The notes under the pieces: generated by a model
The model's database searches: none
What the model was told of the DNA's origin: nothing
The model's input: the letters and a program-made list of their open reading frames with translations, nothing else
Program-made: the position numbers and the translations under genes
Source: CAYRSS01 sp964426945
GTDB lineage: Bacteria > Planctomycetota > Phycisphaerae > UBA1845
Direction of reading: 5' to 3'
Assembly (NCBI GenBank): GCA_964426945.1
Contig: CAYRSS010000022.1
Coordinates: 1 to 61,443, forward strand
DNA: 61,443 bases
Shown: piece by piece, positions 8,901 through 16,664 of the stretch
Numbering within the stretch: position 1 is the stretch's first letter
Layout: each line of letters opens with the position of its first letter

Positions 8901-10064
8901 GCCCTGTGGGGCGGCGGGCTGTACGTCGTCGGTCCGTCCGACCTGAAGGCGCTGAATTGCCTGTTTCTGGGCAACTCCGCAACCAGTTCCGGCGGCGCGG
9001 CAGCGGTGCTCAATGCGCATGCCGACTTCATGAACTGCGTGATGAGCGGCAACTTCGCGGCGCAGGGCGGCGCGCTCGTGAGCATGCAATCCTCGCCGAC
9101 CATCCTGAACACCACCATCATGGGCAACCACGCGACGGGTTCCGGCGGAGGCCTTCGCTTGCTCGGTGAGACTGCCACGCCGCTGATTGCCAACTCAATC
9201 CTCTGGGGCAACACCCGCACTGCCGCCTACATCGCCGACGAGGCCGCACAGATCGAGCTGCTCAGCGGCGTGCCGACGCTTCGGTACAGCCACGTGCAAG
9301 GCTGGTCGGGATCGCTGGGCGGCGCGGATAATTCCGCGCTCGACCCACTCGTGGTCGCCGCTCCCGATCGCGGGGGCGACGCGTGGGGCAGCGGTAACAA
9401 CGACTTCTTCGGCGATCTCACCCTGCGGCCCGACTCGCCGTGTATCGACGCCGGCAGCAACACGCTGGTCCCGGCCGACGTGACGGATGCCGACGCGGAT
9501 GGCGACACCTCGGAGCGTTTGCCCTTCGACGCGGCCGGTCGACCCCGGCGGGTTGATGACCCGGCCGTACCAGACTCCGGTGAAGGTGAAGCGCCGATCG
9601 TCGACATCGGCGCGTACGAACGCCAGGCGATCGACCTCAGCGGCGGCGCGTGCTGCGTGCCGGACGACGGAGCTTCAGGCGGCTACTGCGCGGTCGTCGA
9701 CGACGCCATGGCCTGTGCCGGCATGGGCTTCGTGTGTGATGTGGCCGACCATCTGCCTTCGTCCTTCGCTGGATGCTACGGTGATGTCGACGGCAACGGC
9801 TCAGTCAACGCCGGGGACCGCGGGTTCATCGCGGCCGCCATCGGCCGGAGCGACGCCATCGGCGTATGCCGGTTTGACCTGGACGGCAACGGCCAGATCA
9901 ACGCCGCCGACCGCGGCTTCGTTTCGGCCTCGATCGGCCTCTGCCTCCCACTGCCTGACTGGCAGAACGGCAGCGGCCAGAACCAAGGCACGCCCGACCT
10001 GCGGTTCGAGACGCCGACGTTTCTCGGCCCGGGCACGACGTGTGAGACTTCGAGCTGTCCCTAA
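5946..10064 (+). CDS. Giant secreted protein: Ca-binding Cys repeats, two beta-helix domains, dockerin-like tail
   Basis: A 1372-aa exported protein. The GTG start at 5946, with GGAG about 10 nt upstream, gives a clear signal peptide (PIAVVAASLSISSAQA). After a beta-rich domain (to about residue 235) come tandem repeats of the type DCNxNGxxDxCDI (about 239-380), resembling thrombospondin type-3 calcium-binding repeats. Two copies of a parallel beta-helix region follow (about 385-780 and 800-1230). Each has the block YGGFAGHExxR, then xxILSGDxGxxDGPDxAG, then N-rich helical rungs ending in SPCIDAG, as in polymorphic surface-protein or pectate-lyase-like folds. The last 140 residues hold a GACC Cys segment and two EF-hand-like loops (DVDGNGSVNAGDRGF and DLDGNGQINAADRGF). 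No enzyme active site was recognised. A cell-surface adhesive or glycan-binding role is inferred. Confidence 0.85.
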   Translation: MIRHCLPIAVVAASLSISSAQAAFISIVNLDTYQGGAPTAEDLAGVALNPGQTARLGILIELLDGTISPSGAPNGNRMYTIAIGLRATRPESQGQLRVSALAYHLRDDAGRPWHTPSRPTAWNEWLAGTPEAVGPFVETYHVIASTGLSSPPVGNSHSGNHTFILDELEVALEPGFCDPLEVGIAFDLAFGAFSAPPNRLYGYQPDDSLGHGGDSAYRGGYWIARNGRGHSSRFIIQVNVPQVDCNNNGEFDVCDIAEGIAVDCQGNSVPDECELPGNDCNGNGVLDDCEPDCNANGVPDDCDIAAGTSDCNGDGVPDECETDCNENAIPDGCDISSGVSLDCNLNVVPDECELDQLGGDCNQNGVPDVCDLISGASVDQDHDGFPDECRAVRVRADASPGGHGISWAAALNDLSDALALAANSNGAIREVWVAAGIYVPNNPNLDDPREAAFRIHGPIGLYGGFAGHETARGQRNPAQNITILSGDRLGDDGPDDAGREDNCYRIVQASEATRATILDGFLITGGEGGPGAGLRVLSSPDMSIRNCTFVANRAAEGGAIQATNISVSNCRFLGNGKSPGATDARGGAVYSRGTFMNCVFSGNHSDRGGALYLPFSSDVHSSTFWANSATDGGSAMWVSGSSSTSAFGSIFWNNPTAGDPAAVSSIASHAVEGTYLSHCLIERLGSNTTGIDTISGDPRFREAAGPDGVPGTRDDDFRLLPGSPCIDAGRLPNDVLDLDEDGITLEPPPFDIDGNPRVFDDPWAHNAGFGVQVDMGAHERSAQDLDCNLNGIPDLMDVATGDSADADGDKRLDECTIRRIKPDATGNRTGLTWDDAFTSWQEALDVAGLPWAGSGEAWFAAGVHLPRTPTGGDPRLASIALLDNFALYGGFAGHELSREERDPELNLTILSGDLGANDGPDFAGQADNAHHVVVARDVGPSAILDGFTIRGGNATTAPIDQRNGGGILVSNASPTLRNLTIERNRALWGGGLYVVGPSDLKALNCLFLGNSATSSGGAAAVLNAHADFMNCVMSGNFAAQGGALVSMQSSPTILNTTIMGNHATGSGGGLRLLGETATPLIANSILWGNTRTAAYIADEAAQIELLSGVPTLRYSHVQGWSGSLGGADNSALDPLVVAAPDRGGDAWGSGNNDFFGDLTLRPDSPCIDAGSNTLVPADVTDADADGDTSERLPFDAAGRPRRVDDPAVPDSGEGEAPIVDIGAYERQAIDLSGGACCVPDDGASGGYCAVVDDAMACAGMGFVCDVADHLPSSFAGCYGDVDGNGSVNAGDRGFIAAAIGRSDAIGVCRFDLDGNGQINAADRGFVSASIGLCLPLPDWQNGSGQNQGTPDLRFETPTFLGPGTTCETSSCP

Positions 10065-10108
10065 GCCGACGATCGCAGCGTGCCCGGTCGCCCGAGAGGG
10101 TTGAAGCA

Positions 10109-10804
10109 ATGCCCGAGTCCATTACGTGTCCGTCGTGCCAGTCCAGCGTCACCGCGGGAGACCCGCCGCGTGGCGACGCTGAGGAGATCACGGTGGACTG
10201 CCCTGTCTGCGCCACCAGCCATGTCCTGGGCGCCTGGCGTCGCGAGCACGCCAGAGCACAGCGAGCCGCTCAGAGGGCAGAGGAACGTCAACGCCGCGAG
10301 GACGAGTCCGCCGCCGCGAGAGCGGCACGCAACCGCCGCCGGGCGGAGGAGGCGGACGCCCGCGAGGCCGAACTGCGTCGTCTGGCGAATGCCGCCACCC
10401 GTCAGGAGGCGGTTCGCCGCGAGCAGGAGAAGCTGAAACCGGCTAAGGGCCCGGCCTTGTTTCGCCGCTGGTCGGCCTGGGCGCCGGTCTTGTTTCTCTT
10501 CATCGGCAACTCGCTCGCGGTGCTCGGCGCGGTCGGTATTGTGGTCTCGGCAGCTCGTGCTCTGGTCGAATGGAAGGCGGCGCCGCTGTTCGACATCCCG
10601 ATGGGCCTCATCGCCGTCATGGCCGGCGTCAGCTACACGTTCGCCGGCAGCGTCGGCACGGCCGCCATCCGGACCGCCTCCGCGACCGAAGACATGCTCG
10701 CGATCATGATCCAGGAGCGCCAGGAGCGGCTTGAGGCAGAGGCCCGGGCGGCGGCGGGGCATCGGCCGCCGCTCGCCGACGCTCGGTCGGAGCGGTCACC
10801 GTAA
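10109..10804 (+). CDS. Zinc-ribbon, coiled-coil, two-helix membrane protein (unknown function)
   Basis: A 231-aa protein I do not recognise as a named family. Residues 7-10 and 31-34 are two CxxC pairs that form a zinc ribbon. About 45-110 is an Arg/Glu/Ala-rich coiled coil (REHARAQRAAQRAEERQRR...), and about 122-148 and 158-178 are two transmembrane helices (APVLFLFIGNSLAVLGAVGI; FDIPMGLIAVMAGVSYTFAG). The C-terminus is again charged. It starts 44 bp after the beta-helix gene with GAGAGGG before the ATG, so the two could be co-transcribed. The layout suggests a cytosolic zinc-binding head anchored in the membrane; function unknown. Confidence 0.75.
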   Translation: MPESITCPSCQSSVTAGDPPRGDAEEITVDCPVCATSHVLGAWRREHARAQRAAQRAEERQRREDESAAARAARNRRRAEEADAREAELRRLANAATRQEAVRREQEKLKPAKGPALFRRWSAWAPVLFLFIGNSLAVLGAVGIVVSAARALVEWKAAPLFDIPMGLIAVMAGVSYTFAGSVGTAAIRTASATEDMLAIMIQERQERLEAEARAAAGHRPPLADARSERSP

Positions 10805-11004
10805 CGGGCGCCCGCCGTATCCGGACTGCTTCAGATGCGTCGGCTGGACAGTGACGCCGCTCGTAGAATTCGCCGTATGCCTCGGGTCCGTAGTGCTGAT
10901 GGTCGCCAAGCCAGTCGGACGCCCGAGAAGCTCACGCACGCGATACGATTGCAGCCGCAACCGGGCGCCGTCCCGGCCTCGCTCGTAGCGAAGGAACCAG
11001 ACCG

Positions 11005-12063
11005 ATGCCCAACCGAACGGCCCGCCTGATCGTCGGCCTCGCCTGCCTCTTGAGCTGCCATTGCCGAGGCGTTCCCGCACGCTCGCCGGAGGCGGGCGCC
11101 CCGCAGCGAGCCACAGCCGCGCTATCGGCCGGGGCCACCTCGGAGGAGAATCCGATCCCGTGCGACACGCAGGAGGTTTGCAGCAGTGTCGCTGAGCTGA
11201 ACGTCGAACTGGCCGCCGATCTTCAAGTCGGAGACGCGGTAGAGAAACTGACCAGCCATCTGGGAGATTCAGTCGTCGAGCGTGCGACCCACAGGCTGGG
11301 CGGAGCAGCCAGTTGCATCCTCTACTTCCGGATCGGCGAGTGTATCACCGTGCGGGCATTCGCATCGTGGGAGCGCGGCGTGTTAACCGATGTGCCGCTT
11401 GCAGCGCCCTACGTTCCCTGGGTCTACGAGGCCGGCGGCCGACTGTACGGCACCCCTGGGGGCCTGGGCTTTGCGACTGCGTCCTGCACTGCCCGGGATG
11501 GCGGATTCAGCACCTACTGCGATCGTCTCGCCGTTCATTACGAAGTCGCACGACTGAACCAGTACTTCGTAGACGGAAAGCATGTCGGACGACTGCGAAC
11601 GGAGTTTGAGGACGAATTCTCCGGACGATTCTCCTGGTATTCGGAGAGTCTCCCGGACGTTCCGCGCCCGTTCTTGGCAGAGTACTTTTTCGGTGACTGC
11701 ATCTCCGTTTCTTTTGCACTTTCGGAGGACCGCAAGTTGATCACCGGTCGCCCATACGCTAGGGCGGCCTCTCCATTCCCGTCGTCCCCCGTCAATTACG
11801 CTGCCGACGCGGACGAGGTGCGTTGCGCTGAAGTGGTGGCTCGACTGGCTCGTCCGGGGGTAGCGCTTTCCGTGCTGCGGGAGGAGCTTGGCGACTGTGT
11901 CTTGGCCCACGACGAGGAAATTTTGGGCGGAACTGGCGCCGCCAGTCACGCCCTGTCGCTGAGGGCTGGCGCCGGAACTGAGATCGTTTTAGTGCTCCGC
12001 GTTGGTTTGGATGGCATTATCTCATTCGTTCCAGGGTTGGTAGCGCCCCCTCCCACTGACTAG
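11005..12063 (+). CDS. Exported lipoprotein-like protein with three internal repeats
   Basis: A 352-aa protein with a short hydrophobic N-terminus ending in LLSC (Cys18), a possible lipobox. The rest contains three imperfect copies of a unit of about 70-100 residues. Each has a helix of the form V-x-x-LN/LA, a turn V.VG..V..L...LGD, a beta strand ending in hydrophobic-F/Y-G-x-x-I-x-V, then a G-x-I/L-T strand. The copies lie at roughly 62-140, 175-270 and 275-350. The helix-turn-helix-strand order with VG..V..LLG is reminiscent of the SmpA/OmlA (BamE-like) fold, but this is inference. AAGGA lies before the ATG at 11005. Upstream there are 200 bp with only weak -10-like sequences (TAGAAT near 10864). 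Confidence 0.7.
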   Translation: MPNRTARLIVGLACLLSCHCRGVPARSPEAGAPQRATAALSAGATSEENPIPCDTQEVCSSVAELNVELAADLQVGDAVEKLTSHLGDSVVERATHRLGGAASCILYFRIGECITVRAFASWERGVLTDVPLAAPYVPWVYEAGGRLYGTPGGLGFATASCTARDGGFSTYCDRLAVHYEVARLNQYFVDGKHVGRLRTEFEDEFSGRFSWYSESLPDVPRPFLAEYFFGDCISVSFALSEDRKLITGRPYARAASPFPSSPVNYAADADEVRCAEVVARLARPGVALSVLREELGDCVLAHDEEILGGTGAASHALSLRAGAGTEIVLVLRVGLDGIISFVPGLVAPPPTD

Positions 12064-12346
12064 GGCGACTGAGCCCACGATCACATCGGATTCCCTACCG
12101 GCGACGGCATCGAGCCCGCCCGCGGCGCTCGCCGCCCTCGCGGCCCGAACGATCCCTCCGCCACAAACCCTCCAGCGCTGAAGCGAGCCCAGCCGATAAT
12201 GTGAATTGCGGCCCTTTTCAGTATCGAGAGGGCTGTTTTCGACGCGTCAGGGATGACGCGGCGAGTCGGTGCGCGCCGCGGGCGGACCCGGGCACGCGCC
12301 GCCACGCCGGGCGTCGTCCCGCCGCAACGGACACTGCGAGACCAAG

Positions 12347-14980
12347 ATGCCCATGCACCACCAGGCAACGCCGGGGCGGCGGCTGGCCATGCCGCTCATC
12401 GGGCTTGCGATCTGTGCCGTGCTCTGGCCGGCGATGCTCACCTTCCACCCCGGCGACTGGCCCAGCCCGCACCAGTACCCGCACAACAGCCCGGCGGCCA
12501 ACGCCTGCGGCCCGGTCGGGGCGTTTGTCGCCTACCTGCTTCGCTACTACCTCGGGGACGGGGCATACCCCCTGCTGCTGTTCGCGACCCTTGCCGCAGG
12601 GATGAAGCTGGTTCGCGGACACATCGGCTCGATGGCCGAGCGCGTGTTCGGCCTGATCCTCTTCGTAACGTGCACCTCCGCGTCGGCGCACCTCATCGCC
12701 AGCCACGCGACCGCCGCCCTGCCCGTCGGGCACGGCGGAGTGATCGGCTTCGCACTGGGCGACTACCTCGGCCGACACCTTCAGGCACTCGGAACGATCA
12801 TCATCCTCGGCTCGTGCCTGATCGTCGGGCTGCTGTTCGTCACCGAAGGCTGGGTGCTCCAGGTGCCCGGCATGATCATGCGCGCGGGCCGGGCCTCCGG
12901 GGCGGCGGCCGCCGCGGCGCGGACGCTGGTTTCCGACGAAGGCCTCGCACTCCTGCGGCTCAAGCCGCTCCCGGCGGCAGGCACCGAATCCCGCAAGAAG
13001 CCCGCCTCGCGCTCGCGCCGCAAGGTTGAGGACGAGGGGGACGACGAGGCGGAGGAAGAACTGGTCGACGAAGCCCCGCCGGCGAGGGGCAGGGCGAAGG
13101 CCGGCAACTCCCCCGCCACCGAGGTTGACGAGGAGGAGTTCGAAGAGGCCGACGAAGACGAGGACGACACGCAAGCCGTCGCCGAGTCCGAGGAGGACAC
13201 CGAGGAAGAGGAGAGCGAGGATGAGGCGGAAGCCGAGGCAGCGGAAGACGCCTCTGCGGCCGCGGCCGCAGGCCCCTCGCCATCGGAGAAACTCAAAGCC
13301 CTCGTCGTCAACTTCCCACGCCCGCCCAAGCCATCCAAGGTCGAAGCCTATCCGCGCCAGATCGAGGACTGGAAGCTCCCGGACCTCGCGCTGTTGTGCG
13401 ATCCGGAGTACACCTTCACGGCGCAGCAGGAAGTCTTCGTCCGCGAGCAGGCGCAGATCCTGGAGAAGACGCTCGAAGACTTCCGCCTCGACGCCCACGT
13501 GGTCGAGATCGACACCGGTCCGGTCATCACCATGTTCGAGCTCAAGCTCGGCAAGGGCATCAAGGTATCGCAGATCGGGTCGCTGTCGAACGACATCGCC
13601 CGCGCGCTCAAGGCCCATGCCATCCGCGTTGTGGCTCCGATCCCCGGCAAGAACACCGTGGGCATCGAGGTACCCAATCACGAAAAAGAGAAGGTTCGGA
13701 TGAAGGAGCTGATGACGGTCGCCGGCAAGAAGGCGGCGAGCATGCGGCTCCCGCTCTTCCTGGGCAAGGACGCGAGCGGCGCTTGCCTGGTGACCGACCT
13801 GACGAAGATGCCGCACGTCCTGATCGCCGGCACCACCGGCTCGGGCAAGAGCGTGTGCATCAACTCGATCATCGTGTCGCTGATGATGACCAAGCGTCCC
13901 GACGAGGTGAAGATGATCCTCGTCGACCCGAAGATGGTCGAAATGAGCCAGTTCAAGGACGTACCGCACCTGATGTGCCCGATCGTCACCGACCCGGCGC
14001 GGGCCGAGAAGATCCTCGAGTGGGCCGTCACCAAGATGGACGAGCGCTACGAAATCCTCGCCGAAGCGCGGGTCCGGGCCATTGCCGAGTACAACAACCT
14101 CGGCAAAGACGAACTCTACCGTCGGCTGCAACCCGCCAGCGACGAAGAACGGGCCGCCATCAACATCCAACTGCCCTACATCGTCATCGTCATCGACGAG
14201 CTGGCCGATCTGATGATGACCTCCGCCAAGGAGGTCGAGCACCACCTGTCGCGTCTCGCCCAGAAGTCGCGCGCCGTGGGCATCCATATCATCGTCGCCA
14301 CGCAGCGCCCCGAAGCGAAGGTCGTGACGGGCCTGATCAAGTCGAACCTGCCATCGCGCATCTGTTTCCGCGTAGCCAGCCGGATGGACTCGCGCATCGT
14401 GCTCGATCAGAACGGCGGCGAAGTCCTGATGGGCCAAGGCGACATGCTGTTCCTGCCGCCCGGCTCGCACAAGCTGCTCCGCGCGCAGGGCACGTTCCTC
14501 GAGGACAACGAGGTTCAGGCGGTGCTCGACGACCTCGCCGCGCGGGCGAAGCCCGAGTTTCACCCTGAACTGGTCAAGATCCGCACGGCCGACGCTGACG
14601 GCGGCAACCTCGCGCTGCGCGACCCGCTCTTCGACAAGGCGGTCCGCGTCATCCTCGAGTCGAAGCGCGGCAGCGTCAGTCTCCTGCAGCGCCGCCTCAC
14701 AATCGGCTACGCCCGCGCCAGCCGGCTCATCGAGCAGATGCGCGAGGCCGGCATCGTGGGTGAGTACAAGGGCTCACAGGCGAGCGAGGTGCTGGTCACG
14801 CTCGACGAGTGGAACTCGATGCAGAAACAGTACGAAGCGGACATGGCCGCGGGGTACGAGGCGGATGACGAGTCCTTCGGCACCGGCGAAGACGCGGACC
14901 TGCCCTTCGAAGAAGACGAAGAGGAAGACGAGGACGATGGCGTCGCGGCGATGACCGACGACGACGACATCCGCGGCTGA
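12347..14980 (+). CDS. ftsK: DNA translocase FtsK/SpoIIIE
   Basis: Septal DNA pump that segregates chromosome termini during division. The 877-aa product (start MPMHHQATPGRR) has several N-terminal membrane helices in the first 200 residues, then an unusually acidic linker (about 225-310, dominated by Glu and Asp). The RecA-like motor has Walker A GTTGSGKS (495-502) and Walker B IVIVIDELAD (D617, E618), plus the conserved TQRPEAKVVTGLIK. A winged-helix gamma domain that reads polar KOPS-type sites lies at about 762-822 (SLLQRRLTIGYARASRLI). The last 38 residues form a second acidic tail. In-frame starts exist upstream at 12269 and downstream at 12353; 12347 leaves a normal N-terminus. Confidence 0.95.
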   Translation: MPMHHQATPGRRLAMPLIGLAICAVLWPAMLTFHPGDWPSPHQYPHNSPAANACGPVGAFVAYLLRYYLGDGAYPLLLFATLAAGMKLVRGHIGSMAERVFGLILFVTCTSASAHLIASHATAALPVGHGGVIGFALGDYLGRHLQALGTIIILGSCLIVGLLFVTEGWVLQVPGMIMRAGRASGAAAAAARTLVSDEGLALLRLKPLPAAGTESRKKPASRSRRKVEDEGDDEAEEELVDEAPPARGRAKAGNSPATEVDEEEFEEADEDEDDTQAVAESEEDTEEEESEDEAEAEAAEDASAAAAAGPSPSEKLKALVVNFPRPPKPSKVEAYPRQIEDWKLPDLALLCDPEYTFTAQQEVFVREQAQILEKTLEDFRLDAHVVEIDTGPVITMFELKLGKGIKVSQIGSLSNDIARALKAHAIRVVAPIPGKNTVGIEVPNHEKEKVRMKELMTVAGKKAASMRLPLFLGKDASGACLVTDLTKMPHVLIAGTTGSGKSVCINSIIVSLMMTKRPDEVKMILVDPKMVEMSQFKDVPHLMCPIVTDPARAEKILEWAVTKMDERYEILAEARVRAIAEYNNLGKDELYRRLQPASDEERAAINIQLPYIVIVIDELADLMMTSAKEVEHHLSRLAQKSRAVGIHIIVATQRPEAKVVTGLIKSNLPSRICFRVASRMDSRIVLDQNGGEVLMGQGDMLFLPPGSHKLLRAQGTFLEDNEVQAVLDDLAARAKPEFHPELVKIRTADADGGNLALRDPLFDKAVRVILESKRGSVSLLQRRLTIGYARASRLIEQMREAGIVGEYKGSQASEVLVTLDEWNSMQKQYEADMAAGYEADDESFGTGEDADLPFEEDEEEDEDDGVAAMTDDDDIRG

Positions 14981-15003
14981 CCTTCGCGGCCGGTTCGCAC
15001 TGC

Positions 15004-15768
15004 TTAGCCGGAGACTCGCCGGGCGAACTCCGCCTGGTCCGTCAGGTCCACATCCAGATCGCCGTCAAAATCGAACGCGTTTACGCATTCCACCTCGCAT
15101 GTCGTGACCTCCGGATCTTCCGGAGACGGCCGGAGCGCTGGGCCTGCCATGCACTCGGCAAAGGCCGGCGCGTCGGCGGCCGTGGCGAGCCCGTCGCCGT
15201 CGAAGTCGCCGTCCGCCGCACGCCGCGGGATGCTCGTGAAGGCGAAGGTGAACGGCTCGGATGCGATGTAGCCCGTCGCTCCCACGTCGATCAGCCGGGC
15301 GGTCATGTGCCAGACGCACTGATCCGGGTCATAGGCCGGGTCGTTCAGGTTGATGTGCCACGTCAGGTGGACGTGCAGCAGGTATCCCCCCAGGGACAGC
15401 GTCTCGCCGCCCGCATCGGCGATGACGAACGACGGCGGCGGACCGATGATGCGGAACGCGGGGTCGATGGCGAGAACCTCGAGAACGATCGAGGCGCCGG
15501 GCTGCATCGGTACGAGGTCGCCCGTGGGATTCACCTGGTGGTCGAAACCCGGATTGTTGTCGGCCCAGCCGGGCAGAATCACGCTGCCCGGCAGCAGCGA
15601 AACGTAGTCTCGCCCGGGCTCGTAGCCGAAAGTGGCCAGTTGCTGCGTCGGGCTGTGGACACCGACGACGACGTCGCCGGCATGTTGCGCCAGCGCGATC
15701 GGGGCGATTCCCACGACGAGGAAGCATGACGCCAGGCCGATCCGCCGGCCGCGGTGAAGCAGGTGCAT
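15004..15768 (-). CDS. Secreted protein with dockerin-like tail, paralogue of the next gene upstream
   Basis: A 254-aa exported protein; the start at 15768 is fixed by an ideal AAGGAG six bases upstream. The signal peptide ends IAPIALAQ. The body shares a domain with the neighbouring 15943-16542 product: GDVVVG, a QLA segment, LPGWADNNPGFD, a V-AIDPAF segment, a HLTWHINLNDP segment, W.MT.RLIDVGATGY and a final FTFAF strand. The C-terminal 70 residues have two Ca-loop-like segments (GDFDGDGLATAADAPAF and FDFDGDLDVDLTDQAEF), the planctomycete dockerin-like arrangement. I infer it is exported and held at the surface by its tail. Function is unknown; the shared core carries a conserved His-rich WHI motif. 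Confidence 0.8.
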   Translation of the reverse strand: MHLLHRGRRIGLASCFLVVGIAPIALAQHAGDVVVGVHSPTQQLATFGYEPGRDYVSLLPGSVILPGWADNNPGFDHQVNPTGDLVPMQPGASIVLEVLAIDPAFRIIGPPPSFVIADAGGETLSLGGYLLHVHLTWHINLNDPAYDPDQCVWHMTARLIDVGATGYIASEPFTFAFTSIPRRAADGDFDGDGLATAADAPAFAECMAGPALRPSPEDPEVTTCEVECVNAFDFDGDLDVDLTDQAEFARRVSG

Positions 15769-15803
15769 GGAGTGCTCCTTTAGTGATAGAATGACGAGGG
15801 CAC

Positions 15804-15841
15804 GCACCGGGCGGGGACGCTGGGAGTCCACCGCCCGGTGC
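15804..15841 (-). promoter_or_regulatory. Hairpin between the two paralogous secreted-protein genes
   Basis: A perfect 11-bp stem (15804-15814 with 15831-15841) that can continue inward as GGAC/GTCC after a one-base bulge. It lies in the 174-bp gap between the PEP-CTERM gene and its dockerin-tailed paralogue. No U-run follows, so it is either a weak terminator or an mRNA stabiliser. Confidence 0.5.
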
Positions 15842-15942
15842 GATGCGAGAATGGCTGAGTCTTTGCAGTGGGGCGGACCGACGAAGGCGCAAGCCGATGA
15901 AGGCTCCGCCCCCTCTCTTTCCCCCCTCCTCTCAGCCATCCC

Positions 15943-16542
15943 CTACCTGCGGGCGCGACGGCGCAGCGCAAAGCCGCCGAGCGAAAGCAGCGCGAGGCTG
16001 CCCGGCTCGGGCACGAACGTCATCGTGTAGATCGGCGAGTCGCAGTAGGCCGACAGCCCGCGATCCTCGAGCCGGAAGCTCATGGACCACGGCGACGCTG
16101 ACGGGCTGAAGCCCGGGGTGTCGGAGTCGATGTGCCACGTCGCATGCTGGTGGAGCGAGTCGACGTCGCCGAGATGCCACTCATCGCCCGCGCCATCGAG
16201 CACGTCCACGAAGCCCGGCAGCCAGGCCTTCAGGGCCGAATCAATCGCGGTGACGACCCACACGAGGTCAGCCGCCAGCGATAGCTGGAAGAAGTCTTCT
16301 CCCGGCTCGTCCTCCTCCAGCGCGTCGACGCCGGGCTCGTCCAGCGCCCAGCCGTTCAGCAGCCCTGACGTCGGCTGAAGCACAATCGGCTCATCAAAAT
16401 CGAACTCGATGGCGAGCTGGCCGGCTCCGGTGCGGCCGACGATCAGGTCACCTTCGTGTTCGTGTCCATCACCCCCGGCATAGGCGACCGGCGCGGTCGC
16501 AGCGGCCAGGATCACCGCTAACGATGTCATCCTCTTCCTCAT
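15943..16542 (-). CDS. PEP-CTERM secreted protein, HEHEGD family
   Basis: A 199-aa exported protein, start at 16542 preceded by AAGGAGAGGTT. The signal peptide ends in APVAYAGG and is followed by HEHEGDLIVG. The core parallels the 15004-15768 product (LNGWALDEPGVDAL, AIDSALKAWLPGF, HATWHIDSDTPGF, WSMSFRLED, a YTMTF strand). The C-terminus is a clear PEP-CTERM: the PEP motif in FVPEPGS, a hydrophobic helix LALLSLGGFAL and RRRARR, which directs exosortase-type sorting. From memory it resembles the family described as all3515-type, Zur-repressed PEP-CTERM proteins, which would link it to zinc limitation; this could not be verified and no Zur box is visible. Confidence 0.8.
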   Translation of the reverse strand: MRKRMTSLAVILAAATAPVAYAGGDGHEHEGDLIVGRTGAGQLAIEFDFDEPIVLQPTSGLLNGWALDEPGVDALEEDEPGEDFFQLSLAADLVWVVTAIDSALKAWLPGFVDVLDGAGDEWHLGDVDSLHQHATWHIDSDTPGFSPSASPWSMSFRLEDRGLSAYCDSPIYTMTFVPEPGSLALLSLGGFALRRRARR

Positions 16543-16578
16543 AACCTCTCCTTCACAAACGAGAAAGCAGCTCATTCC

Positions 16579-16601
16579 CCTCGGGGGCCGCCCCCCCGAG
16601 G
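16579..16601 (-). promoter_or_regulatory. Hairpin between the pseudopilin gene and the PEP-CTERM gene
   Basis: A perfect 9-bp GC stem (16579-16587 with 16593-16601) with a 5-nt loop in the 122-bp gap. There is no U-run, so an mRNA 3' end or attenuator is more likely than a strong intrinsic terminator. Confidence 0.45.
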
Positions 16602-16664
16602 CACGCAAGCCCGCCCCATGACAACGCGCCGCGCGCAGGGTGAAGCACGCGGGAGAACTGCGCC

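Noticed and set aside
12218..14563. Long antisense reading frame opposite ftsK
   Set aside because: It has no signal peptide, domain or ribosome site, while the opposite strand encodes a clear FtsK with Walker motifs; long antisense frames are expected at this GC content.
16543..16664. Zur or Fur operator before the PEP-CTERM gene
   Set aside because: No AT-rich palindrome resembling GATAATGATTATC or a Zur consensus is present in this gap or upstream of 18055.
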